11,102 nucleotides of DNA from Fibrobacter sp. (GTDB lineage Bacteria; Fibrobacterota; Fibrobacteria; Fibrobacterales; Fibrobacteraceae), in the NCBI GenBank assembly GCA_016295375.1, contig JAEDLI010000079.1, positions 1-11,102 on the forward strand, in the 5' to 3' direction. Below the pieces are notes generated by a model. That model was not told where the DNA came from, did no database searches, and worked only from the letters and a program-made list of their open reading frames with translations. A program made the translations under genes and the position numbers. Shown here piece after piece: positions 5,416-11,102 of the stretch (its first letter is position 1; each line of letters opens with the position of its first letter).

Positions 5416-5443
5416 CTAGTAACTAGTAACTTCTAACTAGCCC
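5416..5443 (+). repeat. CTAG heptamer repeat, copy 4
   Basis: The units are CTAGTAA (5416), CTAGTAA (5423), CTTCTAA (5430) and CTAGCCC (5437). CCTAGTAACT (5415-5424) is the exact reverse complement of AGTTACTAGG (5350-5359), so copies 3 and 4 can fold into one long hairpin around the small stems at 5373-5403. Two more hairpins follow: GCCC-GTA-GGGC (5440-5450) and GTGCC-GCA-GGCAC (5457-5469), the latter touching the stop codon of the polyprenyl synthase gene. Confidence 0.6.
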
Positions 5444-5469
5444 GTAGGGCGTAACTGTGCCGCAGGCAC

Positions 5470-6474
5470 TCAGTTTCCTCTATCGCTCATGCTGGCGAAC
5501 ATGGCGACAATCTCGTCAGTGAATTTGCTGTCGGGGAGCCCTTGCGCAATTTCCAGGGCCTTTTCCAGATGGTTCTGCGCTGTGGTCTTCGCCTTGTCGA
5601 ATGCCCCCTTGACGCTCAGCTTTTCCTTGATTTGCGCAGGAATATTGTCTTCGGAGGCCCGCTTGATCAGGTCTTCCATTTCACGCCGTTCTTCAGCGGA
5701 ACTGTTTTCGAAATAGTACAGCAGGGGGAGCGTTATGAGTCCGTTCGAAAGATCGGTAAACTTGGCCTTGTCCAGGTTCTTGGAACCGTAGCCGTAGTCC
5801 AGCAGGTCGTCGATAATCTGGAAGGCGATGCCGAAGTGGCTTCCCATTTCGGCGCATTTGTCCACCATAGGCTTGTCGAACCCGGCAAGAATGGCTCCGA
5901 TTTTGGCGGCGGCGTTAATCAGGGCCGCGGTCTTTCCGTCGATAATCCGGTTGTAGGTCTCAAAGGAAAGTTGCATGTCGCCGCAGTGGTCCAGCTCCAG
6001 GATTTCTCCGGCAATCAGCTGGTCTGCCGCCTGGGAGAGGATTACGGGGATGTCCCGTTCCGCCTCTTCGATAACGCTCTGCATGGACTGGGAAAGCACG
6101 TAGTCGCCAATGAGAACGGCCACCTGGGTGCCCCATTCCTTGTGTGCCGTTTTTTGCCCGCGCCGGACTTCGGTGTCGTCGATGATGTCGTCGTGAACGA
6201 GGCTTGCGCTGTGCAACAGTTCAATGCCCGCGCAGGCTTGGGCCACTCGGTCAACGTCAACAGGAGATTTTCCACAGTTGGCAATAAGGCAAAGCAGGGT
6301 AGAGCGGATGCGCTTTCCCTTCTTCTGGAAAAGGGCGGCAAGTCTGTCCGAAATTCCAGCCGGGGCATTTTGGGCCACGTTCAAGATGACCTGCTCCGTC
6401 AGGGCGAGCTGGTCCTGGACCAGTTCGCGCGCCTGGCCCAGCACAGTCTGGAAGTCGGCCTTGTTCAGGTTCAT
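5470..6474 (-). CDS. Long-chain polyprenyl diphosphate synthase (IspB-like)
   Basis: 334 residues, an all-alpha trans-prenyltransferase. It adds isopentenyl diphosphate units to an allylic diphosphate to build the side chain of a respiratory quinone or similar lipid. The substrate-binding G53-K54-R55-x-R57 is present. The first Asp-rich motif is D95-D96-I-I-D99 followed by R104-R105-G106; the second is D222-D223-L-L-D226, preceded by F218-Q219. K181-T182 of the middle helix is also present. The residue five before the first Asp is A90; a small residue there, rather than Phe or Tyr, is typical of long-chain (C30 and above) enzymes, so farnesyl or geranylgeranyl synthase is less likely. Exact chain length cannot be read off, hence no gene symbol. 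The start codon lies three bases after the gyrB stop, so it is the last gene of the operon and probably translationally coupled to gyrB. Confidence 0.88.
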   Translation of the reverse strand: MNLNKADFQTVLGQARELVQDQLALTEQVILNVAQNAPAGISDRLAALFQKKGKRIRSTLLCLIANCGKSPVDVDRVAQACAGIELLHSASLVHDDIIDDTEVRRGQKTAHKEWGTQVAVLIGDYVLSQSMQSVIEEAERDIPVILSQAADQLIAGEILELDHCGDMQLSFETYNRIIDGKTAALINAAAKIGAILAGFDKPMVDKCAEMGSHFGIAFQIIDDLLDYGYGSKNLDKAKFTDLSNGLITLPLLYYFENSSAEERREMEDLIKRASEDNIPAQIKEKLSVKGAFDKAKTTAQNHLEKALEIAQGLPDSKFTDEIVAMFASMSDRGN

Positions 6475-6477
6475 GGC

Positions 6478-8418
6478 CTAGATGTCCAGGTCCTTCAGGA
6501 CCTTGTAGGCGTTGGTTTCGATGAACTTGCGGCGGGGTTCCACGTCTTCGCCCATGAGCATGCTGAAAATCTGGTCGGCCAGCACGCCATCTTCCACGTA
6601 GCACTGCTTCAAGAAACGCCTGGATGGGTCCATGGTGGTTTCGTTCAGCTGTTCCGGGGACATTTCGCCAAGACCTTTGAATCGGTTGATGGTAACGTTC
6701 TTCTTGTCCTCGATTTCGGCCATGGCCTTGTCCTTGTCGTTTTCGTCGAAAAGGTAGCGTTCCTTCTGGCCCACTTTCAGCTTGTACAGGGGTGGCATGG
6801 CGAGGAAAATATGGCCTTCGTCAATGAGGGGTCGCATGTAGCGGAAGAAGAAGGTGAGTAACAAAGTTTGAATATGGGATCCGTCCACATCGGCATCGGT
6901 CATGATGATAATCTTGTGGTAACGGAGCTTCTCGATCTTGAATTCGGTGCCAATCCCTGTGCCGATGGCGTTCACCAGGTTCTGGATTTCTTCGGTGTCC
7001 AGCACGCGGTGGAGGCTTGCCTTTTCCACGTTCAGGATTTTACCGCGGAGGGGGAGGATTGCCTGGAATTCACGGTTACGGCCCATCTTGGCAGAACCAC
7101 CTGCGGAGTCACCTTCCACGATGAACATTTCGCATTCCTTGGGGTCGCGGCTACTGCAGTCGGCCAGCTTGCCCGGAAGTCCACCACTTTCAAGGATGTT
7201 CTTGCGGCGGGCGAGAGTGCGGGCACGGTGGGCCGCTTCGCGGGCTACGGCGGCGTTATAAACCTTGTCGAGAATCACCTTGATGGCGGCCGGATTTTCC
7301 TGGAAGTATTCTTCCAGCTTGGCTCCGAAGGCGCTGTTCACGTAGCTTGCGATTTCGGAGTTGCCCAGCTTGCGTTTGGTCTGGCCTTCGAACTGGGGCT
7401 GGGAAACCTTGATGGCGATAACGGCGGTAAGGCCTTCGCGAATATCGTCTGCCGCAATCTGGATATCTTTTTTGCCCTTGGGCATTTCAGCGGCGAACTT
7501 GTTGATGACGCGGGTGAGTGCTGTCTTGAAGCCCGTCACGTGGGTTCCGCCATCGTAGGTGTTCACGTTGTTCACGAAGCTAAAGAAGTTTTCCTGGTAG
7601 CCGTCGTTGTACCACATGGCCACTTCCAGCGGGAACTGTCCGTCGGGGAGCACCAGGTGGATGGGCTCCTGGAAAAGGGGCGTGCGGTGTTCATCTACGT
7701 AACGCACGAATTCGGAAACGCCTCCCGGGAAGCAGAAGGTGTCGGACTGGATGTTTTCCGGGTCCCGTTCGTCGGTAAGGGTCAGGCGAAGCCCGCTCAT
7801 GAGGAACGCCAGCTCGCGGAAACGGGTGGCCAGCGTGTCGTAAACATAAACGGTTTCAGTAAAGATGGAATCGTCAGGGTAGAATTCCACGCTGGTGCCT
7901 GTCGTTCCGTCCGACGGACCGACTTCTACCTGCGGGCCGCAGGGGATACCCCTGGAGAATTCCTGCTTCACCACCTTGCCGTCACGGCGGACCGTCACGA
8001 TTAACTTGTTGGAAAGGGCGTTCACGCAGCTTACGCCCACGCCGTGGAGACCGGCAGAAACCTTGTAGGAATTGCTGTCGAACTTTCCGCCGGCATGGAG
8101 CTTGGTCATCACCACTTCGATGGTACCGATGTGTTCCTTGGGGTGAATATCGGTAGGAATACCGCGGCCGTTGTCGGTAACGCGGATGCCGTTGCCGGGC
8201 AGAATGGAAATTTCGATGTGGCTGCAGAATCCAGCCAGGGCTTCGTCCACGGAGTTGTCTACCACTTCCCATACCAGGTGGTGGAGACCGCGGATGTCGG
8301 TAGAGCCGATGTACATGGCGGGACGCACACGTACGGCTTCGAGGCCCTCTAGCACGGTAATGCTTGAACCGCTGTAGGCTTCTTCGGCCTTCTTCATTTC
8401 TTCAGATTCTTCTGCCAT
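6478..8418 (-). CDS. gyrB: DNA gyrase subunit B
   Basis: 646 residues from the ATG at 8418. With GyrA it forms gyrase, which introduces negative supercoils using ATP. GHKL ATPase domain (about 16-230): E51 and N55 in the E-V-V-D-N motif, D82-N-G-R-G86 and the lid G123-L-H-G-V-G128. Transducer domain about 230-400, with Q346 and K348 near the switch loop. TOPRIM domain: E435-G-D-S-A-G-G441 and D508-A-D-V-D-G513. Tail: R629-R-K-F-I-E then N-A-Y and L-D-I, the usual GyrB ending. ParE is the main alternative, but the tail and the position after a DUF721 gene (common order recF-DUF721-gyrB) favour gyrB. The frame extends to a TTG at 8460, but that would overlap the previous gene; ATG 8418 has AGAGGA just upstream and places the ATPase domain at the normal distance. 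No gyrA in the window. The length is that of the short GyrB form without the gammaproteobacterial TOPRIM insert. Confidence 0.93.
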   Translation of the reverse strand: MAEESEEMKKAEEAYSGSSITVLEGLEAVRVRPAMYIGSTDIRGLHHLVWEVVDNSVDEALAGFCSHIEISILPGNGIRVTDNGRGIPTDIHPKEHIGTIEVVMTKLHAGGKFDSNSYKVSAGLHGVGVSCVNALSNKLIVTVRRDGKVVKQEFSRGIPCGPQVEVGPSDGTTGTSVEFYPDDSIFTETVYVYDTLATRFRELAFLMSGLRLTLTDERDPENIQSDTFCFPGGVSEFVRYVDEHRTPLFQEPIHLVLPDGQFPLEVAMWYNDGYQENFFSFVNNVNTYDGGTHVTGFKTALTRVINKFAAEMPKGKKDIQIAADDIREGLTAVIAIKVSQPQFEGQTKRKLGNSEIASYVNSAFGAKLEEYFQENPAAIKVILDKVYNAAVAREAAHRARTLARRKNILESGGLPGKLADCSSRDPKECEMFIVEGDSAGGSAKMGRNREFQAILPLRGKILNVEKASLHRVLDTEEIQNLVNAIGTGIGTEFKIEKLRYHKIIIMTDADVDGSHIQTLLLTFFFRYMRPLIDEGHIFLAMPPLYKLKVGQKERYLFDENDKDKAMAEIEDKKNVTINRFKGLGEMSPEQLNETTMDPSRRFLKQCYVEDGVLADQIFSMLMGEDVEPRRKFIETNAYKVLKDLDI

Positions 8419-8452
8419 ATTTCCTCTGAGGCATGCCGCCTCTTTTACTAAA

Positions 8453-8773
8453 CTAGACAAAGCGGATGCCCTGGATTACAGGGCTTCCGAGCATCAAATT
8501 ACACTTGTCAATTATAGCTTTTTTTTGCAAGAAAAGTTCGCTTTTCCAGGCGGAATTGTCCACCTTCAGGGAGAGAATTCCCTTCTTGATTTCAATGGGT
8601 TTTACGTGGGGGAAAATCAGGTCCCCGACCACCTCCCGGAACTTCTCCGAAAGGCTCTGGAACTGTATTTCGTCGGCCAGGTGGAACTTATCCAGAACGC
8701 GGCCCACAAGGAGCTCTACGTCCACCAAGTTGTGGCCCGTAAATTCTTTACGCTTGCGTTTCTGGATAGGCAT
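8453..8773 (-). CDS. DciA-like DUF721 protein
   Basis: 106 residues. DUF721 proteins include DciA, which helps load the replicative helicase in bacteria lacking DnaC/DnaI. Conserved points are L41-S-E-K-F45-R-E-V-V-G50, H56 and P59, the strand around G65-I-L-S-L-K, then S74-A75-W76-K-S-E-L80, and the C-terminal I-R-F. F45 stands where many members have Trp in the first motif; W76 is kept. The N-terminus is very basic (K5-R-K-R-K-E), which fits DNA contact. The frame runs back to a TTG at 8815, deep inside the upstream permease gene, and that extra Cys-rich stretch is unlike the family. I choose ATG 8773, four bases after the permease stop. It has no clear ribosome binding site, so coupled translation is likely. 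It precedes gyrB by 34 bases, an arrangement common in bacteria. Confidence 0.82.
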   Translation of the reverse strand: MPIQKRKRKEFTGHNLVDVELLVGRVLDKFHLADEIQFQSLSEKFREVVGDLIFPHVKPIEIKKGILSLKVDNSAWKSELFLQKKAIIDKCNLMLGSPVIQGIRFV

Positions 8774-8777
8774 GGAT

Positions 8778-9563
8778 TTACACCAGCAACAGTTTCGACA
8801 GGGTGAATCCGCCAATCAGAATGCTGGTCATGCCCGCCACCACGGTGGCCTTGGTGCTCTTGCCCACGCCTTCGGCGCCGCTATGGGTGTAGTAGCCAAA
8901 GAAACAGGCGTAGCTAGAAATGAAGAACCCGTAAAGGGTGGCCTTGATAAGGCCCACCACCAAGTCCCAGTTGTGGTAGAACATGCGCACGCCGTAGAAG
9001 AACACGGACCAGGATACTTCCTTGTACAGGTGGGCCACTTCGTAACCGCCCACGATACCGATAAAGATACTGATGACGGTCAGCACCGGCAGCATGATGA
9101 CGGTGGCGATAAGGCGGGGAGCCAACAGGAACTTGAAGGGGCTGAGCCCAAGCACCTTGTAGGCGTCAAGTTGTTCGGTCACCGCCATGGTCCCAAGCTC
9201 CGAACACATAGATGCCCCAATACGGCCCGCAAGGACCATCGCGGTGAGGATGGGGCAAAGCTCCACCATCACAGACTTGCCGACAGCCATGCCCACGAAC
9301 ATCATGGGAATCATGTCGCCGAACTGGTAGGCCAGCTGCCACGACATGATGGCGCCCGTGGCCATGGACGCTGCGAACACCACGGGGATACTGGTAATGC
9401 CCACCACCTGCATCTGTTCGACGGTAGTGTGGAAATTGGAAAATGCGCCGGGAATGTTCTTGAACAATTCCCACACGAACTTGATGTAGTTGATGACCGT
9501 GCGGAAAAACCTTCGGACGAACCGTCCCAAGGATTCCGCAGAATTGTTCAACACTTCGACCAA
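8778..9563 (-). CDS. mlaE: MlaE family lipid transport permease
   Basis: 261 residues, normal for MlaE. This integral inner-membrane protein is the permease of an ABC system (MlaFEDB or an MCE relative) that moves phospholipids between the membranes of diderm bacteria. The family core is E101-L-C-P-I-L-T-A-M-V-L-A-G113-R-I-G-A-S, then E122-L-G-T-M and E130-Q-L-D-A, running into L138-G-L-S-P with P149-R150. About five hydrophobic segments are visible, including roughly 52-75, 88-112, 150-172 and 200-226. The C-terminal G232-V-G-K-S-T motif is also typical. The first in-frame start is TTG 9563, seven bases after the protease stop, with AGGGA four bases before it; GTG at 9554 is the alternative. 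No MlaF ATPase or MlaD (MCE) gene adjoins it in the window, so its partners must be encoded elsewhere. Confidence 0.9.
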   Translation of the reverse strand: MVEVLNNSAESLGRFVRRFFRTVINYIKFVWELFKNIPGAFSNFHTTVEQMQVVGITSIPVVFAASMATGAIMSWQLAYQFGDMIPMMFVGMAVGKSVMVELCPILTAMVLAGRIGASMCSELGTMAVTEQLDAYKVLGLSPFKFLLAPRLIATVIMLPVLTVISIFIGIVGGYEVAHLYKEVSWSVFFYGVRMFYHNWDLVVGLIKATLYGFFISSYACFFGYYTHSGAEGVGKSTKATVVAGMTSILIGGFTLSKLLLV

Positions 9564-9570
9564 TTAATCC

Positions 9571-11102
9571 CTACTTCTTTTTCTTGTTGTCCTTGGCGGC
9601 AGACTTTTCGTTCTTGGCGGGCTGATCCTTGGTGGGTGCGCTTATTGCCTGCTTAAAGAGTTTCATGTCGCTCAGGTACTTGATGGCTTCTTTCAGCTGT
9701 TCGTCCCGCTTCAGGGAGAATGCCGTGCTTACGGAATCGTTCACCATGGCGGTCAAAAGTTCCCGCTTGATGCCGTCCTTGATGTAGTCCTTGTTCTCGT
9801 CGAACTGGGCCTTGCGGCGCTCTTCCAGGGCCTTCTTCATGTCGGAAAGCCGTGCAGCCAGGGTGGAATCCGTAATGGTCTTGGAGCTGTCTCCCATGTA
9901 GTTCTGTTCCTGAATAATGCTCTTTTCCAGCTGGTCCACACCCACCAGGGCGTTGCTCTTCACCTTCATGAAGTTGGTGTCCTTGAGGCAGAAATCCTTG
10001 AACTGGGTGTACAGGGAATCGGGCACTTCCCAAGAGGCGTCCATCTTGACTCCGGACTTATCCAGTCCCGGACGGACCTTTACCGCAAACTTGAAGTACA
10101 TGGCCATCCGCTCCTGCACCTGCACAACCCAGGGCATGGGAGAAAGTTCCACGTCCACGTCGGGAGTGATACCGCCGCCGCCGAACATCATGCGTCCATT
10201 GTGGGTGTAGAAGGTATCCACCTTGGCGGTGTCCTTCTTTGCGGTGTCGGCCTTGGCTTCGCCTTCGCCATCTTCAGCTGCATATTCCTCTTCCATGATC
10301 TTCAGGCCCTTGATTCCGTTCTCGGGCTTGTTGATGCAGCGGCCGAAGGGCAGGTAGTAGAAAGCCGTGGTGAGCTTCAGGGCGTTCCCCTGGTTGTCCA
10401 GCGGGAATATGGTCTGCACGGAACCCTTGCCAAAAGAAGTCTTTCCGATAATCAGGGCGCGGTCCCAGTCCTGGAGGGCACCGGACACGATTTCTGCCGC
10501 ACTGGCAGATCCTTGGTTTACAAGCACCACCATGGGCATGTCGGGGTTCACGATACCGTCTTTGCGGGCGTGACTTTCAGTTTTCTGGGTGCGGCCCTTG
10601 GTGCTCACAATCACGTTGCCCCGTTTCAGGAACAGTTCGCTAATCTCGATGGCCTGGTTCAAGAGGCCGCCCGGGTTGTAGCGCATGTCCAGAATCAGCT
10701 TTTTCATGCCCTGCTTCTGCAAGCTCTTCAGGGCGTTTTCTACGTCGCTTAGGGTCTTGTCGCTAAAGGTGGCAAGCTTGATATAGCCGATATCGTTAGT
10801 GACCATCCCGTAATAGGGTACGGCATGAACCACGATTTCGGCACGGGTAATGGTAAAGTCCATCAGTTCGGGTACACCCTCGCGCTCGATAGAGACGGTC
10901 ACGTCTGTGCCGATCTTTCCGCGAAGCTTGCTCACGGCGTCGTCCAGGGTTAGGCCCTTGGTGTCCTTGCCGTCGATTTTACGGATTCGGTCGCCGGCCC
11001 GGATGCCCAATCTGAAAGCGGGGGTCCCGGAAAGGGGAGAAATCACGGTGAGGATGTTGTCACGGAGGCTGATGGTGATGCCCACGCCGCCGAACTTTCC
11101 TT
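9571..11102 (-). CDS. S41 family carboxy-terminal processing protease (5' end outside window)
   Basis: The reading frame stays open to the right edge, so the signal sequence and start lie outside; about 509 codons are visible. Numbering from the GTG codon at 11085: a PDZ domain (about 5-80) with S16-P-L-S-G-T-P-A and G31-D-R-I; a core with I99-G-Y-I-K-L and R135-Y-N-P-G-G140; the catalytic Ser in G192-S-A-S195-A-A-E, most likely S195; and Lys K220 in F-G-K-G-S-V-Q224. This Ser-Lys pair defines Prc/CtpA proteases, which trim or degrade envelope proteins in the periplasm. A charged insert (about 265-297) with D280-T-A-K-K-D-T-A-K interrupts the late core just before G302-G-G-G-I-T-P-D. The 160-residue C-terminal part (about 340-504) is helical and ends in a Lys-rich tail. 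It is the first gene visible in the five-gene operon, and its stop lies seven bases before mlaE. Confidence 0.93.
   Translation of the reverse strand, partial: GKFGGVGITISLRDNILTVISPLSGTPAFRLGIRAGDRIRKIDGKDTKGLTLDDAVSKLRGKIGTDVTVSIEREGVPELMDFTITRAEIVVHAVPYYGMVTNDIGYIKLATFSDKTLSDVENALKSLQKQGMKKLILDMRYNPGGLLNQAIEISELFLKRGNVIVSTKGRTQKTESHARKDGIVNPDMPMVVLVNQGSASAAEIVSGALQDWDRALIIGKTSFGKGSVQTIFPLDNQGNALKLTTAFYYLPFGRCINKPENGIKGLKIMEEEYAAEDGEGEAKADTAKKDTAKVDTFYTHNGRMMFGGGGITPDVDVELSPMPWVVQVQERMAMYFKFAVKVRPGLDKSGVKMDASWEVPDSLYTQFKDFCLKDTNFMKVKSNALVGVDQLEKSIIQEQNYMGDSSKTITDSTLAARLSDMKKALEERRKAQFDENKDYIKDGIKRELLTAMVNDSVSTAFSLKRDEQLKEAIKYLSDMKLFKQAISAPTKDQPAKNEKSAAKDNKKKK

Noticed and set aside
5542..6861. 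A 439-codon rightward frame across the polyprenyl synthase gene and the end of gyrB
   Set aside because: It crosses two well-supported genes on the other strand and shows no domain; it is a shadow of codon bias.
6868..8004. A 378-codon rightward frame antisense to gyrB
   Set aside because: It mirrors the conserved GyrB frame and has no motif of its own.
6478..8418. ParE (topoisomerase IV) instead of GyrB
   Set aside because: The GyrB-type C-terminal tail and the position after a DUF721 gene fit gyrB better. Without gyrA or parC nearby, some doubt remains.
8419..8460. N-terminal extension of gyrB to a TTG codon
   Set aside because: It would overlap the DUF721 stop. ATG 8418 has an AGAGGA ribosome binding site, which itself lies inside the proposed extension.
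8774..8815. N-terminal extension of the DUF721 protein to a TTG codon
   Set aside because: It lies inside mlaE and adds a Cys-rich stretch absent from the family; ATG 8773 fits the usual length.
8466..9656. A 396-codon rightward frame across the DUF721, mlaE and protease genes
   Set aside because: It spans three good genes on the other strand and has a His/Arg-rich composition typical of shadow frames.

Overview
The window looks like chromosomal DNA of a Gram-negative (diderm) bacterium. My best guess is Fibrobacter or a close relative. That guess rests on the fused SecD-SecF chain, an outer-membrane lipid-transport permease, C/G-ending codons in the core genes, and AT-rich gene-free gaps full of short CTAG-based repeats. 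It is an inference from style and recollection, not a database match.

Left part, rightward: positions 1-703 hold a type II toxin-antitoxin pair of BrnT/BrnA type. The two genes overlap by four bases, and a perfect palindrome covers their -10 box. After a repeat-bearing gap comes secDF (838-3510), a one-chain SecD-SecF export motor ending at a strong intrinsic terminator. A gene-free stretch (3511-3933) follows, which carries two hairpin modules and then about 300 bases of inverted repeats and no convincing gene. A small cysteine-rich lipoprotein gene reads leftward (3934-4221), with its own promoter inside a long inverted repeat. A CorA-type divalent cation transporter reads rightward (4396-5328).

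Right part, leftward: 5470-11102 is one tightly packed five-gene run. In transcription order it is an S41 carboxy-terminal processing protease (5' end outside the window), an MlaE-type permease, a DciA-like DUF721 protein, DNA gyrase subunit B, and a long-chain polyprenyl diphosphate synthase. Gaps are 7, 4, 34 and 3 bases, so I read it as an operon whose promoter lies beyond the right edge. It mixes envelope maintenance (protease, lipid permease, isoprenoid chain synthesis) with replication (DciA-like factor, gyrase). It converges on corA across a 141-base gap of hairpins and heptamer repeats.

I see no CRISPR array, tRNA, rRNA, prophage or transposase gene. The least ordinary material is non-coding: a heptamer repeat built on CTAG that recurs in three gaps, the structured block at 3602-3895, and the 78-base inverted-repeat element before the lipoprotein gene. 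The protein genes all belong to known families except the small lipoprotein, which I do not recognise.
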